A stretch of DNA of 59,876 nucleotides from JAAGZL01 sp964628835 (GCA_964628835.1 CAZVME010000011.1:1-59876), one strand, 5' to 3'. Counted from the first letter of the stretch, positions 15,802 to 25,716 are shown. Notes: a model not told the origin generated them from the sequence alone. Numbers and translations are program-made.

Positions 15802-16968
15802 TTACGTCTGCCGGGAAACAGACTTGGCACCATTTTTTATTACCACCTGCAGTGGCTCCTCCAGATTCCCGTTGTTGCTAAAGTTCGCCAGGTGTTGCCG
15901 TACCGATGGCGTTACCCGCTGGCCTTTGCACACAATCAGGATACCGGTCTTCGCCCTTACGTCCGCGGCAAGAATCATCCCGTCTTCCAGGCTGGATAGA
16001 TTGATCTGATGTATTTTCACAGATGCTACCCGGACCATGGTCTTATCCAGTGCGGCCAGGATATCCGGGTCATACCATTTGGATTGTCGCTTCATCCTGG
16101 CCAGACAAGCAGCGGCAGGCAACCCCTTTGCCTCAATTTTATCAAAGTCCAATACGGCCTTGAGAACGCGGGCACCCAGTGGGATTGAGCGGCCACTGAC
16201 CCCATCCCGTGGTACGCCGGTGCCGTCAAAATTCTTCTCCTGATAGCGGATCGACTCAGTGATCTCCTCCATGCGGGGGATTTTCGCCAGCAGGTCAGAA
16301 CCGACACATGGATGTTGTTCATATAACTGGTGCTCTTCCGTGTTAAGGGACTCACCGTTGGCAACCTTACTCAACACCTTTTCCGGCAGGATCACACACC
16401 CGATCTGCGACAATAGCACCATGGGCTCCAGCCACCAGACACTTGGAAGCCCCATCTGCTTAGCAAGTTTGCGCGTGATTTTTTGCAGCCGCGCAGTTCG
16501 CCCAAACGCCTCGGGGTTGACCAGTGACAACACTTCCGCCAATACCCGTATGCTGCCGGCCAGGGTTTTCTGCAATAGCTCTTTCTCTGAGGTGATGAGA
16601 CGGTATTGCTCCAGACCGGCATCCAGCGCCTTGGCAAGATTCTCCGGTGAACAGGGCTTGTTCAGAAAACGAAATATATCCCCTTTATTGACCGCATCTA
16701 TGGCCGTTTGCTGATCGGAGTTACCGGTGAGCATCATGCGCACGGTTTCAGGCACACGCTCTTTCACCGTGGCGAGAAGTTCCACCCCATCCATTTCTGG
16801 CATACGCATGTCGGAGACAATGACTGCATAGGAACCATTGGAGTCAATCATCTCCAGCGCCTGAGTCCCTCCAGAGGCAATATCCATGTCGAACTTTTTT
16901 CTTAGGCCCCGCTTATAGGCCTGCAACACATGCGGTTCATCGTCAACAAACAGCACCTTGTGTTTCAT
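15802..16968 (-). CDS. Response regulator with degenerate HD-GYP domain
   Basis: 388 residues from MKHKVLFVDDEP; this ATG overlaps the stop of the upstream HDOD gene (TAATG). The receiver has VIVSDMRMPEMDG and NKGDIFRFLNKPCS. The second half aligns with HD-GYP domains, but the signature residues are lost: the HD position reads LLSQIGCVILPE instead of an HDIGK form, the HHE position reads RYQEKNFDGTG, and the GYP becomes GVP. It therefore probably cannot hydrolyse c-di-GMP and may act as a c-di-GMP-binding or partner-binding adaptor. It is the last gene of an overlapping four-gene operon (15802-22469). Confidence 0.88.
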   Translation of the reverse strand: MKHKVLFVDDEPHVLQAYKRGLRKKFDMDIASGGTQALEMIDSNGSYAVIVSDMRMPEMDGVELLATVKERVPETVRMMLTGNSDQQTAIDAVNKGDIFRFLNKPCSPENLAKALDAGLEQYRLITSEKELLQKTLAGSIRVLAEVLSLVNPEAFGRTARLQKITRKLAKQMGLPSVWWLEPMVLLSQIGCVILPEKVLSKVANGESLNTEEHQLYEQHPCVGSDLLAKIPRMEEITESIRYQEKNFDGTGVPRDGVSGRSIPLGARVLKAVLDFDKIEAKGLPAAACLARMKRQSKWYDPDILAALDKTMVRVASVKIHQINLSSLEDGMILAADVRAKTGILIVCKGQRVTPSVRQHLANFSNNGNLEEPLQVVIKNGAKSVSRQT

Positions 16969-18170
16969 TATTCCGCCTCTCCATTTTGCTCTAGCTGCGC
17001 GCAAACCTCTTGCCAGACAGGTATGCGTTCCGCCAAGTCCAGCCGGTTCAGATAATCATGATCCAGCAACCCCTGCTCCTCCCCAGCCTCATTTCCAGTC
17101 TGTAATAGGCTGTCTGCCATATGCACCGCCGTTAGGGGCCTGAAACCGTTACCCACCGATTTGTTCGGCAGGTGGTGGTACGCCACAGCTTCCACAATAG
17201 GATTGGGAAGTCCCCACAGCCCCAACAGGTAGGCCCCTACCTCCATATGGGTGCAGCCAAATACTTCATACTCCGCCTCCCAGTCTTGGATATTTCTCTC
17301 TCCAGCCAACGCCAGTGCCTGGGCGTACGCTTCTGGCAGGTGGGCAACGAGTACAAGTTTGCCCACATCGTGCAACATACCCGCCATGAGGGCATAGTCG
17401 CAGATCTTGGTATCTTGCCCCTCTGTAACGGCAATCTGCCTTGCCAAGGCCCCAACCTCGGTACTGTGTTGCCACAAAGCAGCCATATCAAGTCCGCCTG
17501 TGTCCTTACCAAAACTGGAAAATACCTTGGTGGTAAAGACCAGGCTTCTGATGATATCCAGACCCAGCATGGTCGCGGCCTGGGCCGGCGAAGAGATATG
17601 GCGCTTCACCCCAAAAAAGGCCGAGTTGACTATTTGCAGTATCTTCGCTGTCATCCCCACATCCTTGGCGATAATATCTCCCACCCGCATCATTGACCCG
17701 TCGGGCGAGGCAATTTCATTCATGATCTCCACATACAGCGTGGGCAGGCTTGGCAACGAGTCGATCTTGGAGACCAGTGTACTGAGTTTGCCATCCTCCA
17801 TCAGTTCCCTTAGCCCACAGGCACGATCAATGGTGGACTTCAGTGTCTCAGCGTCACACGGCTTGTCCAGAAACTGATGGGTAGCCCGCACCGATTCCAA
17901 TAACATCTCCATTTCGGAATGGCCGGACAGAGCAATACGAATTACGCGTGAATGACGTTGCCTAACCTCCCCAAGCAACTCCACTCCATCCATCCCAGGC
18001 ATGCGCATATCGCTGACAATGACATCGCAAGTATTATTTTCCAGCCATTCCAGCGCCTTCTGCCCGCCTTCCACAAACGTCATTTCCCACTCATTCCGTA
18101 AGGGGCGCAGCATCCGGCGCAGGCCATTGAGAATCAACTCCTCATCATCGACAAATAGAATCTGTTTCAC
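16968..18170 (-). CDS. Response regulator with HDOD output domain
   Basis: 400 residues. The receiver (about 1-120) has LFVDDEE, IVSDMRMPGMDG and FLDKPCD. The HDOD domain (about 140-340) has SLPSLPTLYVEIMNEI, ILQIVNSAFFG, AATMLGLDIIRSLVFTTKVF and an HD in AGMLHDVGKLVLVAHLPE. HDOD proteins in proteobacteria regulate signalling, motility or c-di-GMP responses through protein interactions. Its ATG overlaps the stop of the upstream REC-kinase by 4 bases, and its own stop overlaps the next start, so expression is coupled. It is likely a direct output of the neighbouring kinase. Confidence 0.93.
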   Translation of the reverse strand: MKQILFVDDEELILNGLRRMLRPLRNEWEMTFVEGGQKALEWLENNTCDVIVSDMRMPGMDGVELLGEVRQRHSRVIRIALSGHSEMEMLLESVRATHQFLDKPCDAETLKSTIDRACGLRELMEDGKLSTLVSKIDSLPSLPTLYVEIMNEIASPDGSMMRVGDIIAKDVGMTAKILQIVNSAFFGVKRHISSPAQAATMLGLDIIRSLVFTTKVFSSFGKDTGGLDMAALWQHSTEVGALARQIAVTEGQDTKICDYALMAGMLHDVGKLVLVAHLPEAYAQALALAGERNIQDWEAEYEVFGCTHMEVGAYLLGLWGLPNPIVEAVAYHHLPNKSVGNGFRPLTAVHMADSLLQTGNEAGEEQGLLDHDYLNRLDLAERIPVWQEVCAQLEQNGEAE

Positions 18171-20293
18171 CCCGATACTCCCTGCTCATCCAATAATGGA
18201 AGACGGATCACAAATGCTGCCCCTGTTCCACGCTCAGACTCAAGTTTCAGATCCCCTCCGTGCTTGTCCACGACTACAGAACGGGCAATAGCAAGCCCCT
18301 GGCCGGTGCCCTTACCCACCTCCTTGGTGGTAAAAAACGGATTGAAGATCTGCGCATGCAGTGATTCCGGAACCCCCGGACCCGTATCGCAGACCTGAAT
18401 TTCAACTTCATTATTAATCCGACGCGTAGTGATGGTAATGGTGCCCAGGCTGTCAGATCCATTCCTCTCCTGTCCCCCAATAGCTTGGGCGGCATTTACG
18501 ATAAGGTTGAGAAAGACCTGACTAAGCTTGTCTCGATAGCAGGGCACAGGCGGTAGATCTGTTGAAAAATTCCTCTCCATATGCGCCACATACTTCCACT
18601 CATTGCGCGCCACCGTGATGGTATTTTCAATAATCTGATTGAGGTCAACCGTCTCCTTCTCATCACCACCAGGGTGTGAGAACTGTTTCATCGCGCTCAC
18701 AATGATGATGATTCTCTGCACCCCCTCTATTGCCTGCTCCACCGCCTTGGGCACCTCATCGTTAAGATACTCCAGATCTGCTTTTTCCATCGCATCTTCA
18801 ACCTCGGTAATCATGTCAGGGGTTACTGAGTTTGCCTGGGCTGCCTCAAGCAAATGCGCATACGCTTTCAGTACCGTACCCAGATCGACAAAAGCCTCCT
18901 GCAGAAACCGAATATTGTCACTGACAAACTGGGTTGGTGTGTTGATCTCGTGAGCAATCCCCGCCGCCAACTGGCCTATTGATTCCAGTTTCTGGGCCTG
19001 AACCAGTTGCGCTTCCATATCCTTGCGCTCACTGATATCCAGCAACAATCCATCCCACACCGTATCACCCGAATCTGATCGGTAAGGATGGGCGCTACAA
19101 TGCACCCATTTGATTTCGTTTTCACTGAGAACAATACGATAATCAATATCTACCGGCATGAGCTCCTGAGCTGAACGATTTATCGCCTCCTGCACGCAAT
19201 CAACATCACTGCCATATATGGCCTGAAGGGCTAAAAAACCACCGGCAAAAACATCTTCCTGGGGCAGCCCTATCAATTTATCTGTACCGCCGCTGACAAA
19301 TGGATACTCCACAGCTCCATCCACTTTCAGTACTCTTCGGAAGACGACGCCCCGGAGATTTTTGGTTATCCCTACAAGCTGGTTCTCCGCCGCACGAATA
19401 CGCTCTCGAACCACCACCGCTTCCGTTTCATCTTTGCCGGTACCACGGTACCCCTGAAACACACCGGCATTGTCGAATATCGGTTTGCCACTGACCCGCA
19501 TATGGTGAGATCTTCCGTCAGAGTCTGTGAGTGTGTACTGGTAGTCCCGAAACTGAAGGTGGGCATTTAGCTTGGATCTAAAGTTGCCCCAGAACCTTTC
19601 CTGTGCTGGATCACCTCCCATCAGCCCACAAACGGTTTTGCCTATAGCCTCCTCTGGCAGGATACCGAGTTTTTCTCCAAAAAGTTCGGATACAAATGAT
19701 AGGCGGTGCTCCCCATCGGTCTCCCAGAACCAATCGGACGCCACTTCACTGAAGTCCTTGAACTTCTCTTCCCTTGCCTTAATTGCCTGTTCAGCAAGTT
19801 TGCGCTGCGCTACCTCCTCTTTAAGTAAGCCAAGGCTTTTCTCTAGCTCAATGGTGCGCATTCCAACTTTTTGTTCTAACTCCAGATTGAGTTTAACTAA
19901 CGCATCCTCGGCCCGTTTACGCGCCATCTGAACATCAATCCGGGCCAACAGCACCGGGTAGTCAACCGGCTTAGAGACATAATCATTAGCACCCAGAGCC
20001 AGCGCCTCCACTACGTCGTTAGAATCCCGTTTCGCGGTTACCATGATCACCGGCAACTCCGTTCGAGAGTGGGTACGACGCACCCTTTTCAAGACCTCCA
20101 TCCCATCGACATCCGGCATCATGATATCAAGCAGAATCAAGTTAAATGGTTGCGTAGCAATCAGCGATAGCGCCTGCTCTCCATCCTGCGCCTGCGTGAC
20201 GGAATAGCCCTGCTTAGCCAAGCGTCGCACAAGCAGATTCCGACTGTCTTCCTGATCATCAACCACCAGGATCAATGCCGCTGTTTCACACAT
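18167..20293 (-). CDS. Inverted hybrid kinase: receiver, two PAS domains, histidine kinase
   Basis: About 708 residues. The start MCETAALILVVDDQ at 20293 is chosen because GTGAGG sits 7 bases upstream. It overlaps the preceding gene by 8 bases. Domains: receiver (ILLDIMMPDVDG; GANDYVSKPVD), coiled coil, PAS (about 190-310; WFWETDGEHRLSFVS), a second PAS-like domain (about 320-435), H-box GIAHEINTPTQFV, N-box NLIVNAAQAIG, G1 CDTGPGVP and G2 GKGTGQGLA. No membrane segment. Its kinase core is the same HPK4-like type as those at 3206-4483 and 29914-31230, with a long helical insert between the H- and N-boxes. The likely partners are the receivers of the two downstream genes. Confidence 0.92.
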   Translation of the reverse strand: MCETAALILVVDDQEDSRNLLVRRLAKQGYSVTQAQDGEQALSLIATQPFNLILLDIMMPDVDGMEVLKRVRRTHSRTELPVIMVTAKRDSNDVVEALALGANDYVSKPVDYPVLLARIDVQMARKRAEDALVKLNLELEQKVGMRTIELEKSLGLLKEEVAQRKLAEQAIKAREEKFKDFSEVASDWFWETDGEHRLSFVSELFGEKLGILPEEAIGKTVCGLMGGDPAQERFWGNFRSKLNAHLQFRDYQYTLTDSDGRSHHMRVSGKPIFDNAGVFQGYRGTGKDETEAVVVRERIRAAENQLVGITKNLRGVVFRRVLKVDGAVEYPFVSGGTDKLIGLPQEDVFAGGFLALQAIYGSDVDCVQEAINRSAQELMPVDIDYRIVLSENEIKWVHCSAHPYRSDSGDTVWDGLLLDISERKDMEAQLVQAQKLESIGQLAAGIAHEINTPTQFVSDNIRFLQEAFVDLGTVLKAYAHLLEAAQANSVTPDMITEVEDAMEKADLEYLNDEVPKAVEQAIEGVQRIIIIVSAMKQFSHPGGDEKETVDLNQIIENTITVARNEWKYVAHMERNFSTDLPPVPCYRDKLSQVFLNLIVNAAQAIGGQERNGSDSLGTITITTRRINNEVEIQVCDTGPGVPESLHAQIFNPFFTTKEVGKGTGQGLAIARSVVVDKHGGDLKLESERGTGAAFVIRLPLLDEQGVSG

Positions 20294-22469
20294 TTTTAAC
20301 CTCACTTTTACAAAGATCCTGCCACCCTGTCGCCGCAGAAAATGTCATCTCTTCCATCGGCCGCGGACGGCTGATGCCATAGCCCTGCGCATAATCCACC
20401 CCAATCTCCAGCAGGGCATTGAGAATTGCATCGTCTTCCACAAATTCGGCTATGGTGCGTTTGCCCATGACCTGCGCCACATCGTGAATCGATTTCACCA
20501 TCGCCCGATCCACGGAATCGTTGACCATCTCCTTCACAAACTGCCCGTCTATCTTCAGAAAATCCACCGGCAGACGCTTAAGATAGGCAAAAGAGGAAAG
20601 GCCACTACCAAAATCATCCAGTGAGAAACGACATCCCAGTGACCGCATCTCCTCCATAAGCCGCGTCGCAGCACCGATATTGGCGATAGCCGCCGTTTCG
20701 GTGACTTCAAAACAGATCTTTTCGGGAGGGATAGCGGTGGCACTAAACTGTTTAAGAAGAAATCCGGCAAACTCCTCATCCGCCAGTGAATGGCCCGACA
20801 GGTTGATGGAACAGAGGCCCAATTGCTGCAAATGGGAAGGGTTGTTGCGTAACCATCTAAAAACGTTGGCAACTACCCAACGGTCTACTTTGGGAGAGAG
20901 GAAATAGCGTTCCGCTGCCGGCAGAAACGCCCCTGGCTGAATAATGTTTCCATCTGTCTCCCGCATACGCAGAAGCACTTCGTAGTGTGCCCCCTCACCC
21001 CGGTCGGGACGAACTGAAACAATCGGCTGAAAATAGAGCTGGAACAGATCCTTCTCCAGGGCCTCGTGGATACGCGCCACCCATCGCATCTCGCCGTATA
21101 TCTGCTGCATCTCCCTGTCATTTTCCCTGTAGATATGGGTGCGGTTGCGACCCTCCTCCTTGGCCGTATAGCAGGCGGTATCCGCCGCACTGAGTATCTC
21201 ACTGACAGTTTTGATTGAACCGTCAATATTCACCAGGCCAATACTCACTCCAGTACGAAACAGCTTGTCTCCAACATAATATTGATGCTCTTCAATGCGC
21301 TTGCGCAGTTCATTGGCAATCTGGTTTCCTCTATCTAGTGGGCAGTCATCAATCAGCAGACCAAACTCATCTCCACCCATACGGGCCAAGGCATCTTCCC
21401 TGCGGACATACTTGGACATTACGCCGGCGAGCCGCCGTAGAAGCTCATCACCAACATCATGGCCACAGGTATCATTGATCACCTTGAACTGGTCCAGATC
21501 CAGGTAACAGAATGTGCTTTGCTTTTTTTTCTCACAGGCTGTCCTAAGTGCCTGTTCCAGGCGGCGCTCAAATTCCTGCCGACTTATCAGGCCGGTCAGC
21601 TCGTCATGGCGCTCTTTATAGGAGATCTGTTCGGAAAGCTGATATACATCCGTTATGTCCTCACACACCATCAGCAGTTGAACCGTTTCTTCAGGGCCCA
21701 TAACTATGCGCACCACCTCCCTGACCCGGATCAGCCCCCCTCCCTTGCGTATCTTATGCAGCTCCCACTGGTGCACTTCGCCCGGTTGTCGCAGGCACGT
21801 ACTCAGGCGCGAATAAAAGGTATCCACCTCAGTTTCCGGGTAGAGCATGGAGGCCGACTGCCCCAGCAGCTCTTCCACCTCATACCCCAGCTGATTCGCC
21901 CCATAGTAGTTGAGTGATTGAATAGTTCCATCAACTCCCAGGGTGAAAAACATGGCCGGGTTCTCGTCGTACAGGGCCTGATAACGGTGTTCGCTTGCTC
22001 GCAATGCCTTGTTGGATCTAATGACATCCGCTGTCCGCTCCTTAACCCGTTGTTCCAGATTCTGATTAAGATCGCGCAGATCATCTTCCGCCCGCTTCAA
22101 CGCGAGCTGTGTTCCAAGCCGGGCATACAATACCTGGAAGTCAATGGGTTTGGTCACATAGTCATTGGCGCCGAGTGATAGGCTCTCAACTATATCACTG
22201 CTCTCATCCTTGGCAGTTACCATGATGATGGGAAGCTTCGATGGGGAGTGGTCCCTGCGCACCAACTTCAGAACCTCAAAGCCATCTATCTCGGGCATCA
22301 TAATGTCCAGCAACACCAGTTCAAACTGACCCGCACCAATCAGTTCCAACGCCTGGCGACCACCCGCTGCAACCCACACATGGTACCCTTTGCGTTCCAG
22401 GCGGCGTTGCAGCAGATCACGGTTGACCTCCTGATCGTCTACAACCAGGATGGAAGCTCTATCGTCCAT
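20286..22469 (-). CDS. Response regulator with PAS, GGDEF and EAL domains
   Basis: About 727 residues from MDDRASILVVDDQ; the frame is open further upstream to a TTG at 22499, and ATG at 22478 is an alternative. The receiver has LVLLDIMMPEIDG and GANDYVTKPID. After a coiled coil come a PAS domain (about 150-270), a GGDEF domain with intact motif in RMGGDEFGLL, and an EAL domain reading EVLLR in place of EALLR but retaining INLSG, FEVTET, DDFGSG and LKIDGQF. Both cyclase and phosphodiesterase activities are possible, the latter with one non-canonical signature residue. It is the first intact gene of the overlapping operon; a decayed receiver gene once preceded it and overlapped this start. Confidence 0.92.
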   Translation of the reverse strand: MDDRASILVVDDQEVNRDLLQRRLERKGYHVWVAAGGRQALELIGAGQFELVLLDIMMPEIDGFEVLKLVRRDHSPSKLPIIMVTAKDESSDIVESLSLGANDYVTKPIDFQVLYARLGTQLALKRAEDDLRDLNQNLEQRVKERTADVIRSNKALRASEHRYQALYDENPAMFFTLGVDGTIQSLNYYGANQLGYEVEELLGQSASMLYPETEVDTFYSRLSTCLRQPGEVHQWELHKIRKGGGLIRVREVVRIVMGPEETVQLLMVCEDITDVYQLSEQISYKERHDELTGLISRQEFERRLEQALRTACEKKKQSTFCYLDLDQFKVINDTCGHDVGDELLRRLAGVMSKYVRREDALARMGGDEFGLLIDDCPLDRGNQIANELRKRIEEHQYYVGDKLFRTGVSIGLVNIDGSIKTVSEILSAADTACYTAKEEGRNRTHIYRENDREMQQIYGEMRWVARIHEALEKDLFQLYFQPIVSVRPDRGEGAHYEVLLRMRETDGNIIQPGAFLPAAERYFLSPKVDRWVVANVFRWLRNNPSHLQQLGLCSINLSGHSLADEEFAGFLLKQFSATAIPPEKICFEVTETAAIANIGAATRLMEEMRSLGCRFSLDDFGSGLSSFAYLKRLPVDFLKIDGQFVKEMVNDSVDRAMVKSIHDVAQVMGKRTIAEFVEDDAILNALLEIGVDYAQGYGISRPRPMEEMTFSAATGWQDLCKSEVKNV

Positions 22470-23171
22470 AGGAGACATCGCCGGTGATGGAGCTTTCAAT
22501 CCTGGCCACCAGGTAGTTCAGCTCCACCGATTTGGTTGCAAAGTTGCTGCAACCTGCAGCCATGGCTCTTTCCCTGTCGCCGCTCAAGGGGTGAGCAGTC
22601 ACAGGAATACGCCTGACATCTCCCAGACTTCTATTGTAGATTGGGCCATTGGCGTCAGTGTGTACTGATAGATATTGGTGAGAGTAGCGGCATCGACAGT
22701 CGGCGCCGGTCTGACCATCGCCGCGAACATACCCGCCCTGTCCAGAGCACAATATGGCTGGCATGGGGAATATGATGTCATCCTGTGTACCGATTTTCAT
22801 GGTGTACAACCTCACTTCTCTGACTGCTTAACAGTTGCACTCCGTCTGTTAGCGGCAGTAGAACGTGAAACTAAAGCGACAATCGTCTAATTATAAGCCG
22901 AATTCGACAAACCATACTGAAACAGCCACAGATGCCATCTATCTCTGGCACAGCAATATGCAACAGGCTAGACTTGGCGGTCCAACACCCAGGATTTAAA
23001 GCTTCAGGAAGGGCCTGGGTAAAGGCGCGGCTCGCAGCTGACGGTTACCACTCCCCTGGCAAGGACACCAACGCAGAGCAGGGGCATTCTTAACAACCTG
23101 TTTTGAATAGAGACGGCTGCGGCATACCCACCTGATTATCTACGACCAGGATAGATGCACTATCACTCATT
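22459..23171 (-). pseudogene. Relic of a receiver-domain (response regulator) gene
   Basis: An ATG at 23169-23171 opens MSDSASILVVDNQ, a receiver N-terminus, followed within 14 residues by a stop. The C-terminal part of a receiver survives at about 22459-22680: RRIPVTAHPLSGDRERAMAAGC, then NFATKSVELNYLVARIESSI, the usual T-A-x-x-x-x-D-R-x-x-x-x-x-A-G-x-x-x-y-x-x-K-P region with Pro replaced by Ser. Its TAG (22459-22461) overlaps the ATG of the GGDEF-EAL gene, as the other genes of this operon overlap. The centre is unrecognisable. It reads as a decayed first gene of the operon. Confidence 0.7.
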
Positions 23172-23279
23172 GCTTACACCGTTGGTGATAAGATTTTTAA
23201 TTTTGGTCAGAAGGCGCACCTTGATCTGACATTTTCTTGAACACCTGAACGTCACCTATAAGGTTGCCGGGTTAATAAG

Positions 23280-24842
23280 CTACGCCTCTACCGGCAGCCG
23301 CACCGTGAAAGTGGAACCCTCGCCCGGTCTGCTCTCAATCCGCAGCTCACCATCCATAAGTTCACAAAACCGTTCTGTTATGCTTAAACCCAGGCCGACC
23401 CCCTCAAAATTGCGGCTGGAGGACGAATCCACCTGGGTAAACTCCTCAAATACTTTCCCCATATCATCCAGCTTCATCCCTACACCACTGTCTATGACCG
23501 TGAAGATGATCTTTTCACCCTGGCTATCCATCTCCCGGTTCACTTTCAACTCAATACACCCCTGCTGGGTGAACTTGGCGGCATTGGAGAGCAGATGAAA
23601 CAGCACCTTGCGCACCTTGGCTGGATCCGAGCTCATTTCACCCGGATCGTCGCTGGATTCAAGGATGAGTTTGTTGCCGTTTATTTTCGCCAGTGTCCGG
23701 GCAGTATCGGCCACCTCAGCCACCAGTTCCATCACAGAAAACGATTCCACCTGCAGTTGCATTCTGCCAGCCTCGACCTTGGCCAGATCCAAGATATCAT
23801 TGACCATGGAAAGCAGATGCCGACCGGCGCTGTTGATCCTCTTCAGGTCGAGCACAAAGGACTCTTGATTTAGTTCTTTCGCCTCCTCCTGCAGCATATC
23901 GCTGTAACCGATGACGGCGTTGAGCGGGGTGTGCAGTTCGTGGCTCATGTTGGCCAGGAAGCACGATTTGGCCCGGCTGGCGAGTTCTGCCTCTTCCTTG
24001 GCCATTTGCAGGTGGGTGTTTGTATTTGACAGCTCAAGTGTTCTCTCTTCGACCATCTTCTCCAGGTTGTCGTTGGAGTGCTGCAGCTCCTCCTCCACCA
24101 CCTCACGCTGGATAATTTCATGCTTGAGCTGTTGGTTGCTATCGTGCAGGTCCGCTTGGTGCTGCTCCTCCTTGGCGAGGGTTTCCGACAATATGTTTGT
24201 AGCCTTTCCCATCAGCACAAATTCGTAAGCAGCCTGGATGTTCAAGCGTCCCTGATAGTCACCCGCAGATATGGCTTCAATACGTTCCTTGATCACCAAT
24301 AATGGACGGATAACGACCCGGTAAATTGAACCGTATAAAATAAAAATCAGAAGAGCCAATGCCGCACCACCATAGAGTAAATTCCCATAAATCATTTGAT
24401 GGGACAGCATTTCGATACCGGCCGTGCTCCATTCAATACAAACCTTTCCGTGGAACTCTCCGTCAAGCAGCACATCTTGCTCGAACGAAGCAACCGTGTG
24501 CTCTTTTTTTGTAGCCTGTCCCCGCTGTATCAGCGATTTACCCAACGCGTCTTCTACACGTATGGAGCGTACGGCAGGTTCGTTTTCCAGAACCAGTTTT
24601 GCTATCGTATCCAGCACAGGTATATCTTCGGAGATTAACGCCTCAAGGACAGTTCCTGATAATAGTGCAAATTTCTTTTCATTTTGCAGCTGTAACTCAT
24701 TATACAGCTGCTCTGTCACCACCTCGTGAATCACCCAGCCCATCCCCAATATGATAAGCAAGAAACCGGTGAGAAAAACCGAATAGAGCTGTACCCATAA
24801 GGAGAGGGATGAAACAAATTTAGATATCTTTTTCAGATACAT
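23280..24842 (-). CDS. Membrane histidine kinase paired with a PhnD-like binding protein
   Basis: 520 residues from MYLKKISKF at 24842, with AAGGAAG 6-7 bases upstream. The gene overlaps the preceding binding-protein gene by 23 bases. TM1 about 10-30 (LYSVFLTGFLLIILGMGW), a periplasmic loop of about 110 residues, TM2 about 160-182, HAMP, a long coiled coil, H-box ANMSHELHTPLNAVIGYS, N-box LLSNAAKFT, G1 IDSGVGM, F-box and GVGLGLS. No receiver domain, so a separate phosphorylation target is needed. The overlap suggests that the PhnD-like protein is its periplasmic ligand sensor. Confidence 0.93.
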   Translation of the reverse strand: MYLKKISKFVSSLSLWVQLYSVFLTGFLLIILGMGWVIHEVVTEQLYNELQLQNEKKFALLSGTVLEALISEDIPVLDTIAKLVLENEPAVRSIRVEDALGKSLIQRGQATKKEHTVASFEQDVLLDGEFHGKVCIEWSTAGIEMLSHQMIYGNLLYGGAALALLIFILYGSIYRVVIRPLLVIKERIEAISAGDYQGRLNIQAAYEFVLMGKATNILSETLAKEEQHQADLHDSNQQLKHEIIQREVVEEELQHSNDNLEKMVEERTLELSNTNTHLQMAKEEAELASRAKSCFLANMSHELHTPLNAVIGYSDMLQEEAKELNQESFVLDLKRINSAGRHLLSMVNDILDLAKVEAGRMQLQVESFSVMELVAEVADTARTLAKINGNKLILESSDDPGEMSSDPAKVRKVLFHLLSNAAKFTQQGCIELKVNREMDSQGEKIIFTVIDSGVGMKLDDMGKVFEEFTQVDSSSSRNFEGVGLGLSITERFCELMDGELRIESRPGEGSTFTVRLPVEA

Positions 24843-25716
24843 TTTGATCTTCCTTGGACTGGTTCCCAAAAAACTGCGGATTCTCTTCCATCGATTTCCG
24901 GATCACGGCAAAATCTGTATCAGCCCCTCCGACAAATCCACTCTTACCCAATGCTTTCAGCGCCCCGGCATCATCAACCTCCAATAGACTTTCCGACAAT
25001 GCCGTAAAAATCCGGGGTTCCAACCCCGAACGGGCGACCCAGGGTTTAGTCACATTCGGAAACGACGCAATCTCCCGGATCGGGACCCCTTTGGCCACAA
25101 GCCTCTTGAACGTACTCTCTTTGAGTGCACCGGCATCGAACAAGCCAGCGCCAACCGCACTGCCCACTTTGTCGTGCCGTCCCAGGTAGTGGTAACGTGC
25201 AAGGTCGGTTGCCCTAATCCCTTGCCGCAACAGATAGTTTTGAGATAGATAACGGCCGATAGTCGAGCGTTCGTCACCAAAGGCAAACGCCTTGCCTTTT
25301 AGCTCCTTGGCCTTGGTGATGGGGCCGTCACGGGCCACGCAAATAATGCCATTGTACTGCTTCCTGCCCTTCTTACTTTCCATTGCGAGGATAGAGACAT
25401 TAGGCTCGTTGGCCTTGAGTTCCACATAGGATGCGGGGCCCAGGCGACCAAAATCGACCTGTCCAGTTTCGAGGCGCCGAATCCCCTCTGCATAGCTCGA
25501 GGCTATCTTAAGCTGAATATGTACAGGTGCACCAAACCTCTTCTCCAGCAGTGACTCCAACTCGATTAGAACAGGGCGGAACTGCCTGACCACGCTACTC
25601 GGCTTGTCCGCCGTGTAGACTACAAATTTTAGAGCAAGATCTGCCTGCACCGGCAAAGAGAGAAACAGCATCGACATGAAAACCAGAAGACCATTTCGAA
25701 TAGAGGATATTTGCAT
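24820..25716 (-). CDS. PhnD-like periplasmic solute-binding protein, probably a sensor subunit
   Basis: 298 residues with a signal peptide (cleavage likely after LPVQA, about residue 25) and the phosphate/phosphite/phosphonate-binding fold (PF12974 type): VVYTADKPSSVVRQFRPVL, QVDFGRLGPASYVEL, GKAFAFGDERSTIGRYL and VGAGLFDAGALKES. GAGGAG lies about 8 bases before the ATG. No ABC permease or ATPase accompanies it; instead a histidine kinase overlaps its 3' end. In several proteobacteria such binding proteins serve histidine kinases rather than transport, and that role is inferred here. The ligand is unknown, and the C-terminal tail is Lys/Asp/Glu rich. Confidence 0.9.
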   Translation of the reverse strand: MQISSIRNGLLVFMSMLFLSLPVQADLALKFVVYTADKPSSVVRQFRPVLIELESLLEKRFGAPVHIQLKIASSYAEGIRRLETGQVDFGRLGPASYVELKANEPNVSILAMESKKGRKQYNGIICVARDGPITKAKELKGKAFAFGDERSTIGRYLSQNYLLRQGIRATDLARYHYLGRHDKVGSAVGAGLFDAGALKESTFKRLVAKGVPIREIASFPNVTKPWVARSGLEPRIFTALSESLLEVDDAGALKALGKSGFVGGADTDFAVIRKSMEENPQFFGNQSKEDQNVSEKDI

